Assembly (NCBI RefSeq): GCF_039839375.1
Contig: NZ_JBDOQU010000007.1
Location: 170,766 to 234,765, forward strand
DNA: 64,000 nt
Origin: JBDOQU01 sp039839375
GTDB taxonomy: Bacteria; Pseudomonadota; Alphaproteobacteria; DSM-16000; Inquilinaceae
Direction of reading: 5' to 3'
Shown here: positions 43,148 through 52,113 of the stretch, piece after piece
Numbering within the stretch: the stretch's first letter is position 1
Layout of the letters: the number at the start of each line of letters is the position of its first letter
Translations under genes and position numbers: made by a program
Notes under the pieces: generated by a model
The model's input: only the letters and a program-made list of their open reading frames with translations
Databases searched by the model: none
What the model was told of the DNA's origin: nothing

Positions 43148-44743
43148 TCACTCCTTCGTCACCAGCCGGTAATAGACCTGATCGGATGTCGCGCCGTTGA
43201 CGTAGCCCTGGACGGCATCGTTCATCGCGACCTGGCTGACCGCCTGGAACATGATGACGATCGGCGATTCCTCCTGCACGCGGCGCTGGAGTTCCACATA
43301 CATCTCGTTGCGCGTCTCCTGGTCCGGTTCCGCCAGCGCCGCCATGGTCAGCTCGTTCATCTCCTCCGGCACTGCCCAGGCGTTCCGCCATGTCGTCGTG
43401 CTCTGGAACGCATCGTCGGAATTGTCGGCGTTGTAGGCGAAGGCCTTGGCGTTGGAGTGCGGGTCCATGAAATCCGGCCCCCAATAGAGCAGCATCGCCT
43501 CATGGTTGCGGTTCCGGTACTTGGTGATGACCTGGCTGCCGGTGCCGGGGATGATCTCGAAATTGATGCCGGCCTCCGCGAAACCGGCCTGCAGCACCTG
43601 CGCCATCTCCGTGAAGGGGGAACTGGCGATGACGTCCAGCGTCACGTCGATCGGCAGTTCCACGCCCGCCTCCTCCAGGATCTGGCGGGCGCGTTCGGGA
43701 TCGTAGGTGTAGGGCGTCTCCGTCAGGGCACCGGGGAAGCCGGCGGGCCAGAACGCCTGATGGATGCGCATCTGCCCCCGAAGGAAGGAATTCACCATCC
43801 CCTCATAATCGACCAGATAGCGCGCCGCCTCCCACACCGCCGGCGGGGTCAGCGCGTCGACCTTCTGGTTGAAGCTGATGAAATGGACGGCGGCCTGGGG
43901 GTAGGTCTCGATCCTGATGCCTTCCTGGCCTTCCAGCCCGGCCACCTGGTCCGGCGTCAGATTGCGGGCGATGTCGGCGTCGCCGCTTTCGAGCAGCAGG
44001 CGCTGGGTGCCCGATTCCGCGATATGGCGGATGATGATCGACGCCATCTCCGGCGCGCCCCTGAAATAGTCGGGGTTGGCGTCCAGCGCGACCAGTTCCG
44101 AGGGCTGGTAGGCGCGCAGCGTGAAGGGCCCGGTCCCGGCCGAATGGGTGTTGAGCCAGGCGTTGCCCATGTCGCCATCCTGCTCATGCTCCATCACCGT
44201 CAGCTCATCGACGATCGAGGCCGGACGAGCGGCCAGGACGTTGAGCACGAAGAGCGGCGACATCTCTCCCTCATAGGACACCGTGACCTCGTTCGGCCCG
44301 GTGACCTGGACCATCTCTCCGACATTCTCCGGCGTCCAGCCGAGCTGGGTGAGGATGAAGGCCGGAGCCTTGTTCAGCTTCACGACCCGCGCGAAGGAGA
44401 AGACCACATCCTCCGGCCGCAGCGGATTGCCGGAGTGGAAGGTGACGCCGTCGCGCAGCGTGAAGACGATCGACTGACCGTCGTCGGAGAACTCCCACTC
44501 CGTCGCCAGCCCGCCGACCAGCTTCTCCACATCCTCCGCCTCGTACTGGACCAGCCGGTCGTACGTGTTGGTCACGATCTCCCCGGACGTGAACTCATAG
44601 GCCTGGGCGGGATCGAGGCTGACAATGTCGTCGATGTTCTGGGCGACGACCAGCATGTCCGGAGGCGTTTCGGCAAGCGCCGTCGCGGCCGGCAACGGGA
44701 TCGTCAGGGCCGCGAGGATGGCGGCGGCGGCGAGGGTTCTCAT
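43148..44743 (-). CDS. ABC transporter peptide-binding protein (SBP family 5)
   Basis: From the ATG at 44743 the product has 531 residues with a signal peptide ending ATALA. The body shows family-5 oligopeptide-binding features, FTLRDGVTFHSGNPL near residue 95 and the DPERARQILEEAG segment. It should bind di- or oligopeptides or similar ligands in the periplasm. No permease or ATPase genes are adjacent, so it is an orphan component. It overlaps the upstream GAF gene by four bases. The 1.7-kb antisense frame is a shadow. Confidence 0.92.
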   Translation of the reverse strand: MRTLAAAAILAALTIPLPAATALAETPPDMLVVAQNIDDIVSLDPAQAYEFTSGEIVTNTYDRLVQYEAEDVEKLVGGLATEWEFSDDGQSIVFTLRDGVTFHSGNPLRPEDVVFSFARVVKLNKAPAFILTQLGWTPENVGEMVQVTGPNEVTVSYEGEMSPLFVLNVLAARPASIVDELTVMEHEQDGDMGNAWLNTHSAGTGPFTLRAYQPSELVALDANPDYFRGAPEMASIIIRHIAESGTQRLLLESGDADIARNLTPDQVAGLEGQEGIRIETYPQAAVHFISFNQKVDALTPPAVWEAARYLVDYEGMVNSFLRGQMRIHQAFWPAGFPGALTETPYTYDPERARQILEEAGVELPIDVTLDVIASSPFTEMAQVLQAGFAEAGINFEIIPGTGSQVITKYRNRNHEAMLLYWGPDFMDPHSNAKAFAYNADNSDDAFQSTTTWRNAWAVPEEMNELTMAALAEPDQETRNEMYVELQRRVQEESPIVIMFQAVSQVAMNDAVQGYVNGATSDQVYYRLVTKE

Positions 44744-45255
44744 GGATCGGTTCTCCCTGCTGAATTCATGGTTCCGGCAGCCAGCGCCGCGAGGAGCGCG
44801 AGCGTCGCGCAAGGCCGGAGCGCCATCGCCGCGTCGACGCGGCCGGGCGTATAGAAGCCGGTTTCGTGAAGAAGATTGACTGTCCCGATCACCTGGCCGT
44901 CGAAAATAACCGGCACGTTCACCACCGATTGGCAGCCCAGACTGTCGATCAGCGCGTGATCGGGAAAGACCTCGGCGATGGCCTCGATCGTATTGGCGAC
45001 GAAGGGCCGTTTCCCTTCGATGACGGTCGCGGACCAGGGGCCGGCCGGCAAGGGCTTCGCTCCCGACACGGGATAGGCGGCGGGGTCGCTGGTGTGGAGC
45101 CGGTGGGCCATGGCGGTCGGGGGATCGTAGGCCATGACAGTGAACAGCTTAGCCCCCACCGTTTCCCGCGCCACCGCCTCCAGCGCGCGGAGCGGCGGGC
45201 CGGGCTGGCCCGGTTCGGCGAGGGCGTCGAGGATTCGGTCGAGGGCGGCTGGCAT
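44740..45255 (-). CDS. GAF domain protein
   Basis: From the ATG at 45255 the product has 171 residues that form one GAF domain (about 25-155), with TVMAYDPPT and SVVNVPVIFDGQVIGTVNLL. There is no output domain, signal peptide or membrane helix, so it is a cytoplasmic ligand-binding protein. Its stop overlaps the start of the peptide-binding protein gene (ATGA), which means coordinated synthesis of a cytoplasmic sensor and a periplasmic binding protein. Ligand unknown. Confidence 0.88.
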   Translation of the reverse strand: MPAALDRILDALAEPGQPGPPLRALEAVARETVGAKLFTVMAYDPPTAMAHRLHTSDPAAYPVSGAKPLPAGPWSATVIEGKRPFVANTIEAIAEVFPDHALIDSLGCQSVVNVPVIFDGQVIGTVNLLHETGFYTPGRVDAAMALRPCATLALLAALAAGTMNSAGRTDP

Positions 45256-45440
45256 TCGGATTCCCTGTCGTCTCCGGCCCTTCATCCTTAGACCGCATCG
45301 CGCCGCGAAGGAAGATGGTTGGGCGGAGAAGTCCGGTGAACCCAAACGCACGAAAAAAACGTATCAAAGTTTATATTGGCAATTTCCGGAATGTCTGAAA
45401 CGATCATATCCGGATACCGACGCCAGATTGGCCGGTGCGC

Positions 45441-45872
45441 ATGGATCAGAAAATGGAAGCAGCCTGGGCTGTTGCCGAACGTCTTGAACAATTGGCCAGA
45501 GTGCCCTTCACGGGCAGCTTTTCCCACGGCCTCAACCCGGCCCAATGGGCCGCCCTTCGATACCTCGCCAACGCCGGCCTGACGACCAGCACCGTCACGG
45601 CCTTCGCCCGCTTCCACGGCACCACCAAGGGCACGGCGTCGCAGACGGTGAGCGCACTGGTGAAGAAGGGGCATGTGCTGCGCCACGCCTCCCCCACCGA
45701 TCGCCGGATCGTCCATCTGGAGGTGACGGAGAGCGGCCGGGCGCTGCTGGAGACCGACCCTCTGGAGCGCCTGGCGCGGGCCTGCGCGACGCTGCCGGAA
45801 CAGGAACGCTCCTGCCTGGCCGGGGCCGTCGACAAGCTGTTCGCGGCGCTTCGGGCCCAAGGGATCGCGTGA
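45441..45872 (+). CDS. MarR family transcriptional regulator
   Basis: About 143 residues from the ATG at 45441 (a GTG at 45435 is also in frame). It has the winged helix of MarR proteins with GTTKGTASQTVSALVKKGHVLR as recognition helix and SPTDRRIVHLEVT as wing. It is divergent from the GAF-peptide-binding operon with 185 bases between, so it may regulate that operon. Confidence 0.9.
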   Translation: MDQKMEAAWAVAERLEQLARVPFTGSFSHGLNPAQWAALRYLANAGLTTSTVTAFARFHGTTKGTASQTVSALVKKGHVLRHASPTDRRIVHLEVTESGRALLETDPLERLARACATLPEQERSCLAGAVDKLFAALRAQGIA

Positions 45873-45975
45873 GAGGATAGCGTAACCTGTCATCCCGCGA
45901 CGGTCGACAACCTTCCCGGCGCGGGGTAAGAGCGACCATCCGCACCTTTCGCGTGCATCCTCGCAGGGGTCTGGC

Positions 45976-47742
45976 ATGGGACGTTTCATCGTCGGCCTGT
46001 TCGCCGTCATCGGATTTCTGGTCGTCCTCCTGATCGGCATGGGAGCGGCCGGCATCTGGGTCTGGGTCTCCCGTCCCGACGCCGCCTACGAGAACAGATG
46101 GATCGCGCTCACCGTCGATTTCCGGCAGACCCTTTCGGAAGGTCCGGGCGCGGGCCCGCTGGCGCAGATACTGGGCGACGAGGCGATGACGCTGCGCGAC
46201 ACGGTGCGGGCGATCGACAAGGCGGCGGCCGATCCCGAGGTTGAACTGCTGGTCGCCCATTTCGGCGGCGACGCCTTCGGCATGGCGGCGGCGCAGGAGA
46301 TCAGGGATGCCGTCACCCGCTTCCGCGCGGCAGGCAAGCCCGCCGTGGCCTACGCCGACGCGTTCGGGGAGTTCGGGCCGGGCAACATCTCCTACTATGC
46401 GGCGACCGCCTTCGACACGATCTGGTTGCGCGAGGTCGGCGGCGTCGGCCTGACCGGCATTGCGGCGGAGGTCCCGTTCGCGCGCGAGGGGCTGGACGAT
46501 CTGGGCTTCGACGCCCAGTTCGCCCGGCGGGGAATCTACAAGAGCTTTCCCGAAAGCCTGACGGAAAGCGGCTTCACGCCGCCGCACCGGGAGATGATCG
46601 AGAGCCTGACCGGCGACCTCCAGGCCCAACTCGTCGCCGGCATCGCCGAAGGGCGTGACCGGCCCGTCGCCTCCGTCCGCGACCTGATCGACCGGGGGCC
46701 TTTCACGGCGCGGGAAGCGCTGGAGGCGGGGCTTATCGACGGGCTGGCTTCCGGCGAGGCGCTGGCGGAGGAGATCTTCGACCGGCACGGCGTCTCGCTC
46801 ACCACGCCTCGCGTCTCGCTTTCCGACTATGCGCGGTGGCCGGTGGAGATTCCCGAAGACGCCCCGACCATCGCCCTGATCGAGGCCGAGGGGCTGATCG
46901 TCGAGGGCGAGGGCGCCACCGACCCGCTGCTGGGCCTGGCCGTCATGGGCGCGGACACGATCGCCCGCGCGATCGACGGGGCCGCGGCCAGCCCGGCCGT
47001 GGAGGCGATCGTGCTGAGGATCGACAGCGGCGGCGGATCGGCCGTCGCCTCGGACATCATCGGGCAGGCGATCCGGCGCGCCGGGGAAAACGGGAAGCCA
47101 GTCGTCGTCTCCATGGGCAATGCGGCGGCGTCCGGCGGCTACTGGGTCGCAGCACCGGCCGACCTCATCATCGCCCAGCCGGCGACGCTGACCGGATCGA
47201 TCGGCGTCTTCGCCGGAAAGATCGTGACGGAGGAATTCTGGGAAAGCTGGGGCGTCAATTGGGAGGCGGTCCCGCAGGCGCAGAACGCGCTGATGTGGAG
47301 CAGCGGCCGCCGCTATTCGCCTTCGGAGGTCGAGCGGCTGAACGCCTTTCTGGACGCGACCTACGCCGCCTTCATCGAGCGCGTGGCGACCGGCCGCGAC
47401 CTCGACCCCACGGCGGTGGAGGCGATCGCCGGCGGCCGCGTGTGGACCGGCGCGCAGGCGCTGGAGCTGGGGCTGGTCGACAGGCTGGGCGGGCTGAACG
47501 AGGCGTTCGCGGCGGCGCGGGAGCTGATCGACGCGGAACCGGACGTTCCGCTGGAGGTAAGGGTCATGCCGGAACCGCCATCCCTCCTGGACCGCCTGCT
47601 CTCGCTGGTCGGCGGCTTCGCGGGCAGCGGCGCGAACGGCGCTTTCGACCGGCTAAGGCCGCTCGTCCAGCGACTGGAGCCGCTGCTGTTCGATCCCTCC
47701 GCCCATGTCGCCCGCATGCCGCCGATCCTCATCGGCGGATGA
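45976..47742 (+). CDS. sppA: Signal peptide peptidase SppA (67K type)
   Basis: The 588-residue product has an N-terminal membrane anchor (about 4-31) and two ClpP-like halves. The catalytic dyad is visible as Lys189 in RRGIYKSF in the first half and Ser386 in NAAASGGYW in the second, matching the Lys209/Ser409 pair of E. coli SppA. It degrades cleaved signal peptides in the inner membrane. Length fits the long form. A hairpin at 47755-47794 follows. Confidence 0.95.
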   Translation: MGRFIVGLFAVIGFLVVLLIGMGAAGIWVWVSRPDAAYENRWIALTVDFRQTLSEGPGAGPLAQILGDEAMTLRDTVRAIDKAAADPEVELLVAHFGGDAFGMAAAQEIRDAVTRFRAAGKPAVAYADAFGEFGPGNISYYAATAFDTIWLREVGGVGLTGIAAEVPFAREGLDDLGFDAQFARRGIYKSFPESLTESGFTPPHREMIESLTGDLQAQLVAGIAEGRDRPVASVRDLIDRGPFTAREALEAGLIDGLASGEALAEEIFDRHGVSLTTPRVSLSDYARWPVEIPEDAPTIALIEAEGLIVEGEGATDPLLGLAVMGADTIARAIDGAAASPAVEAIVLRIDSGGGSAVASDIIGQAIRRAGENGKPVVVSMGNAAASGGYWVAAPADLIIAQPATLTGSIGVFAGKIVTEEFWESWGVNWEAVPQAQNALMWSSGRRYSPSEVERLNAFLDATYAAFIERVATGRDLDPTAVEAIAGGRVWTGAQALELGLVDRLGGLNEAFAAARELIDAEPDVPLEVRVMPEPPSLLDRLLSLVGGFAGSGANGAFDRLRPLVQRLEPLLFDPSAHVARMPPILIGG

Positions 47743-47754
47743 CGAGCGGTCCCA

Positions 47755-47813
47755 TTCTATAACTCACGATTGCGCCCGATCATGAGTTATAGAAACAGGT
47801 TCTATAGCTCACG
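47755..47813. terminator. Hairpin plus third motif copy between convergent sppA and tlyA
   Basis: TTCTATAACTCA (47755-47766) pairs perfectly with 47783-47794; inside, GAT pairs with ATC. A third near-copy, TTCTATAGCTCACG, follows at 47800-47813 in the first orientation. It may end transcription from both sides, though T-tracts are short. Confidence 0.5.
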
Positions 47814-47821
47814 CTCCGCGA

Positions 47822-48565
47822 TTAGTCGCGGACGCCGCCCAACAGGAATTCGACATTTCCTTCCGGCCCGGTGATCGGGCTTTCGACGATGCCGAGCGTC
47901 CGCCAGCCCGGCTGGTTCGAAAGCCATGCCTCGGCGGCGTCGCAGACTTCCCTGTGAAGGTCGGGATCGCGGACCACGCCGCCCTTGCCGACGCGGTCCT
48001 TCCCGACCTCGAACTGCGGCTTGACCAGCGCCACCAGAAATGCGCCCGGACGGGTGAGCGCTAGCGGGGTTTCCAGCACCTTGGCGAGGCCAATGAAGCT
48101 GGCGTCGCAGACGACGAGGCCGATCGGGTCCGGCGCCTCCGCCCGCGTCAGATGCCGGGCGTTGGTGCGTTCCAGCACAACGACCCGGCCGTCCTGCCGC
48201 AGCTTCCAGGCAAGCTGGCCGTGGCCGACATCGACGGCATAGATTTTCGCCGCGCCGCGCGACAGCAGCACGTCGGTGAAGCCGCCGGTCGAGGCGCCCA
48301 CATCCATGCAGACGAGGCCGGAGGGATCGATGCCGAAGGAATCCAGCCCCTTCACCAGCTTCAGCCCGCCCCGGCTGACCCAGGGGTGGTCCTGCCCCTT
48401 CAGGACGATCGGCGTGTCGACCGCGACCGGCTGGCCGGCCTTGTCCAGGCGGCGGTCGTCGGTGATGACGAGGCCGGCCATGATCAGCGCCTGGGCTTTA
48501 GTCTTGCTTTCCGCCAGCCCCCGGTCGACCAGGAGTTGGTCCAGCCGCTTGCGTTCAATCGCCAT
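47822..48565 (-). CDS. tlyA: TlyA family rRNA 2'-O-methyltransferase
   Basis: The 247-residue product has an N-terminal S4 RNA-binding domain (about 5-65, RLDQLLVDRGLAESKTKAQ) and a FtsJ-like methyltransferase domain with CMDVGASTGGFTD as SAM motif and VKPQFE as the catalytic-lysine region. TlyA methylates cytidines of 16S and/or 23S rRNA and affects capreomycin sensitivity in other bacteria. Some members were described as haemolysins. It is divergent from tyrS. Confidence 0.94.
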   Translation of the reverse strand: MAIERKRLDQLLVDRGLAESKTKAQALIMAGLVITDDRRLDKAGQPVAVDTPIVLKGQDHPWVSRGGLKLVKGLDSFGIDPSGLVCMDVGASTGGFTDVLLSRGAAKIYAVDVGHGQLAWKLRQDGRVVVLERTNARHLTRAEAPDPIGLVVCDASFIGLAKVLETPLALTRPGAFLVALVKPQFEVGKDRVGKGGVVRDPDLHREVCDAAEAWLSNQPGWRTLGIVESPITGPEGNVEFLLGGVRD

Positions 48566-48663
48566 ACGTTTCGTCCCTTTCCGCCGGTCAGATTGTGGCG
48601 GCTCGGCTTTGTGTGTTAATCACCGCTGCTCATCCAGGCTACCCCTTTACATTCGTGACACCC

Positions 48664-49917
48664 ATGACCTCGCCGACATCGGACCTTCTGCGCGTTCTCC
48701 AGCAGCGCGGCTTCCTCCATCAGTGCACGGACATGGAGGCGCTGGACGCCCGCGCGGGAAAGGGCCGCATCACCGCCTATACCGGCTTCGACGCAACGGC
48801 GGACAGCCTGCATGTCGGCCATCTGCTGCCGATCATGATGCTGCGCTGGATGCAGAAGACAGGCCACCGGCCGATCGCGCTGATGGGTGGCGGGACGACC
48901 AAGGTTGGCGATCCTTCGGGCAAGGACGAATCCCGCCGGCTGCTGTCGTCCGACGACATCGCCGCCAACATCGCCAGCATCGAAAAGACGTTCGCGCGCT
49001 TCCTCACCTTCGGCGACGGCGCGTCGGACGCGATCATGGCCAACAACGCCGAATGGCTGGACCGGCTGGAATACATCCCCTTCCTGCGCGACGTTGGCCG
49101 GCATTTCACCATCAACCGGATGCTGAGCTTCGATTCCGTGAAGCTGCGGCTGGACCGGGAACAGCCGCTGACCTTCCTGGAATTCAACTACATGATCCTC
49201 CAGGCCTATGATTTCGTGGAGCTGGCGCGGCGCTACGATTGCAGCCTGCAGAGCGGCGGATCGGACCAGTGGGGCAACATCGTCAACGGCGTCGATCTGG
49301 GCCGCCGGATCGCCGGGGTCGATCTGTTCGGCCTGACCTGCCCGCTGCTGACCACCGCGTCGGGCGCGAAGATGGGCAAGACCGCCGCCGGCGCGGTGTG
49401 GCTGAGCCCAGACCGGCTGTCGCCCTATGATTACTGGCAGTTCTGGCGGAATACCGAGGATGCCGATGTCGGCCGGTTCCTGAAGCTGTTCACCGAACTG
49501 CCGCTGGACGAGATCGACCGGCTGGCCGCGCTGGGCGGCGCGGAGATCAACGAGGCGAAGAAGGTGCTGGCCACGGAGGCGACGGCGCTGGCTCATGGAA
49601 GGGAGGCCGCCGAGGAGTCTGCGACGACCGCGCACAGCGCCTTCGTCCAGGGCCAGGCCGCCGAAGGGCTGCCGACCATCGACATGCCGAGGAGCGAACT
49701 GGAGGCCGGGATCGTGGCCTTCCAGCTTCTGCGGATGACGGGGCTCGTCGCCTCCAACGGCGAGGCGAGGCGGCTGATCCAGCAGGGCGGCGCGAAGCTG
49801 AACGACAGCCGGCTGGACGATGGCGAGCGGATGGTGGGACTTGGCGACCTTAACGAAGACGGAATCATCAAACTGTCCGCCGGGAAGAAGCGTCACGCGC
49901 TGGTCCGCGCGGTCTGA
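48664..49917 (+). CDS. tyrS: Tyrosyl-tRNA synthetase TyrS
   Basis: From the ATG at 48664 the product has 417 residues. HVGH at 50-53 replaces HIGH, KMGKT at 236-240 replaces KMSKS, and a C-terminal S4 domain (about 350-415) binds tRNA-Tyr. It charges tyrosine onto its tRNA. The upstream in-frame extension to 48595 has no support. It is followed after 6 bases by a permease gene. Confidence 0.97.
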   Translation: MTSPTSDLLRVLQQRGFLHQCTDMEALDARAGKGRITAYTGFDATADSLHVGHLLPIMMLRWMQKTGHRPIALMGGGTTKVGDPSGKDESRRLLSSDDIAANIASIEKTFARFLTFGDGASDAIMANNAEWLDRLEYIPFLRDVGRHFTINRMLSFDSVKLRLDREQPLTFLEFNYMILQAYDFVELARRYDCSLQSGGSDQWGNIVNGVDLGRRIAGVDLFGLTCPLLTTASGAKMGKTAAGAVWLSPDRLSPYDYWQFWRNTEDADVGRFLKLFTELPLDEIDRLAALGGAEINEAKKVLATEATALAHGREAAEESATTAHSAFVQGQAAEGLPTIDMPRSELEAGIVAFQLLRMTGLVASNGEARRLIQQGGAKLNDSRLDDGERMVGLGDLNEDGIIKLSAGKKRHALVRAV

Positions 49918-49923
49918 CATCCA

Positions 49924-50682
49924 ATGATCGACCTGCAATCCCTGGCGATCATCGCCGCGGCGCTGGGCGCGGGCGCGCTGGTCAAGGGCGCGACCGGGAT
50001 GGGGCTGCCGCTGGTCGCGCTGCCGGCGCTGGCCGCGACCTTCGGCGTTGCCCATTCGATCGCCATCATGTGCGTGCCGCTGGTCGTCACCAACGCGTGG
50101 CAGGTCTGGCGATACCGCCAGGCCCGGGCCGGCGGGGACATGGCGTTCCTGACGCCGATGCTGGTCATGGGCGCGATCGGCGTGGCGGCGGGAACATGGC
50201 TGCTGACCACGATCAGCGAGGATGCGATGGCGCTGGGGCTGGCCGCGCTGGTGCTGGCCTATGTGGCGTTGCGCCTGTTCAGCCCATCCTTCCGGCTGAC
50301 AACCGTCACCGGCCGCCGCGCCGCGCCTTTCGTGGGGCTGGCCGCCGGAACCTTGCAGGGATCGACCGGCCTGTCGGCGCCGGTCGGCGTCACCTTCATC
50401 CACGCCATGAGGTTCGACCGAGAAGCTCATGTTTTCGCTGTATCCACCATGTTCCTGCTGTTCGCGCTGGCCCAGACGGGGGCGCTGGCGGCGGCCGGCA
50501 TCCTGACCGGCCCGAGATTCCTGGAAGGGGTCTTCGCGCTGCTGCCGGTGGTGCTGCTGATGCCCCTGGGGCAGAAGCTGGCGACGCTGCTGAGCCGCGA
50601 GGCGTTCGACCGGATCATCCTGGCCATGCTGTGCGTCATGGCCGCCTTCATCATCTTCGGAGCGCTCGACGGACGCGGGTGA
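49924..50682 (+). CDS. TauE/SafE family permease
   Basis: The 252-residue protein has about eight hydrophobic helices and the two-fold pattern of TSUP/TauE-SafE permeases, with GALVKGATGMGLPLVALP in the first half and AAGTLQGSTGLSAPV in the second. Such permeases move sulfonates, sulfite or small organic acids. It lies between tyrS and a LysR regulator, both in the same direction; the substrate is unknown. Confidence 0.9.
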   Translation: MIDLQSLAIIAAALGAGALVKGATGMGLPLVALPALAATFGVAHSIAIMCVPLVVTNAWQVWRYRQARAGGDMAFLTPMLVMGAIGVAAGTWLLTTISEDAMALGLAALVLAYVALRLFSPSFRLTTVTGRRAAPFVGLAAGTLQGSTGLSAPVGVTFIHAMRFDREAHVFAVSTMFLLFALAQTGALAAAGILTGPRFLEGVFALLPVVLLMPLGQKLATLLSREAFDRIILAMLCVMAAFIIFGALDGRG

Positions 50683-50701
50683 AGCGGGGAATATCGAATC
50701 C

Positions 50702-51613
50702 ATGAACCTGCGGTTCCTGGAGACCTTCATCTGGGTCGCGCGGCTGAAGAGCTTCAGCCTGACGGCCGAACGGCTGCACACGACGCAGGCCGCGATCTCC
50801 GCGCGCATCGCCTCGCTGGAGCAGGAGCTGGGGGTCCGCCTGTTCGACCGCGAGGGGCGGGAGGTCAAGCTGACGCCCCAGGGCCTCGCCGCGCTGGACA
50901 AGGCGGAGACGATCGTCAGGCTGGCGGAAGAGTTCAAGGACCAGATCGGCGACCGCGATGCGCTGCGCGGCAGCGTGCGGATCGGCGTCATCGACACGAT
51001 ATCCCACACCTGGCTGGTCAGGCTGATCGAGCGGGCGCATGACGGCTATCCGAACGTCAATGTCGTCCTCCACGCCGACACCAGCCTGAACATCGCCGAC
51101 GCGCTGCTGCGGCATGAGCTGGATCTGGGCCTGCTGATGGGGCCGGTGATCGGCCCGAACATGGTCAATATCGACCTCTGCACCTATTCCTGCGTCTGGC
51201 TGGCTTCCCCCGCCCTGCCCTTTCCGGACGGGCGGCTTACGGTCGAGGATCTGGCGCGGTATCCGATCGTCTCATTTCCCGCCTCGTCCAAGCCCCATGA
51301 ATCGATGACGAGGCTTCTGGGGAAGCCGGAGGAAGGCGGCGTCATCTTCTACACCTCCAACTCGCTCGCCACCATCATCCGCATGGTGAAGGACGGGCTG
51401 GGCGTGGCGGCGCTGCCCGCCGTGCTGGTCCAGCAGGATCTGGCGCGGGAGGAGCTGAGGACGCTGGACGTGCTGCAATCCTTCCCGCCCCTGCCCTTTC
51501 ACGCCAGCTACCAGGAGACGCCCAACTGCCTGCTGGCCGGGGCGATCGCGCTGATGGCGCGGGACGTGGCCGACGAATTCTGCGCCTCGGCCGACCCGAC
51601 GCTGGCCTGGTAG
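50702..51613 (+). CDS. LysR family transcriptional regulator
   Basis: The 303-residue product has the HTH at about 1-60 (MNLRFLETFIWVARLKSFSLTAERL) and an effector-binding domain with the TSNSLATIIRMVKDGLGVAALP segment. It follows the TauE-type permease by 20 bases and is about 950 bases upstream of the nitrilase-ABC operon, so it may control either. Stop is at 51613. Confidence 0.93.
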   Translation: MNLRFLETFIWVARLKSFSLTAERLHTTQAAISARIASLEQELGVRLFDREGREVKLTPQGLAALDKAETIVRLAEEFKDQIGDRDALRGSVRIGVIDTISHTWLVRLIERAHDGYPNVNVVLHADTSLNIADALLRHELDLGLLMGPVIGPNMVNIDLCTYSCVWLASPALPFPDGRLTVEDLARYPIVSFPASSKPHESMTRLLGKPEEGGVIFYTSNSLATIIRMVKDGLGVAALPAVLVQQDLAREELRTLDVLQSFPPLPFHASYQETPNCLLAGAIALMARDVADEFCASADPTLAW

Positions 51614-51750
51614 CGGAACCACGAGGGGAGAGGGAGTAGTCAACCAGATGTGAACCGGCTGCGACCCCGCGCTCCGGAACAATTTCGGCCTCCGGCTTGC
51701 TGATTAAGCAAGTCGCGCGTCACGCGACGAGCCAACAATGGAGTGACGAC

Positions 51751-52113
51751 ATGAAATATCTTCTCGTAACGGCCGCAGCCATAGGCGCTTTTGCCGCCGC
51801 TCCGGCCTTCGCGGCCTCATCCTCCGACGGCATGGCGATGACCTGCGAAGAGTTCACCGCCATGGATTCCGACGCGCAGATGGAAGCCCTGAACATGGGG
51901 GCGCCGGCAGACCAGATGGAGGGCGACACCACCGGCGGCGCGGATCCCGGCACGATGCCGGATGCGACCGGAGGCGGAGGGGAAGACTCCGGCGACATGA
52001 CCGGGTCCACCGGCGTAGAGACGAGCCCGACGGCCGCCGACGTCGTCTCCGCCTGTGCGGAAAATCCCGAGATGACAGTCGAGGAGGCCGTCCACGGATC
52101 GATGGAGCAGTAA
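51751..52113 (+). CDS. HdeA/HdeB-like secreted small protein
   Basis: From the ATG at 51751 (GGAG nine bases upstream) the product has 120 residues with a signal peptide ending AFA. After cleavage it shows the HdeA/B pattern MTCEEFTAMD at the start and VVSACAENPEMTVEEAV at the end, with the two cysteines that form the single disulfide. Between them lies a Gly/Asp/Thr-rich insert (about 52-88) not found in HdeA. It may be a periplasmic acid-stress chaperone. A hairpin follows at 52131-52160. Confidence 0.75.
   Translation: MKYLLVTAAAIGAFAAAPAFAASSSDGMAMTCEEFTAMDSDAQMEALNMGAPADQMEGDTTGGADPGTMPDATGGGGEDSGDMTGSTGVETSPTAADVVSACAENPEMTVEEAVHGSMEQ

Noticed and set aside
43115..44854. 579-codon plus-strand frame opposite the peptide-binding protein
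   Set aside because: The minus-strand product has a signal peptide and family-5 binding protein features, and is coupled to the GAF gene.
48616..51009. 797-codon minus-strand frame over tyrS and the TauE permease gene
   Set aside because: It crosses two well-recognised plus-strand genes and the start of a third and is low-complexity Arg/Gln/His-rich, typical of a shadow frame.
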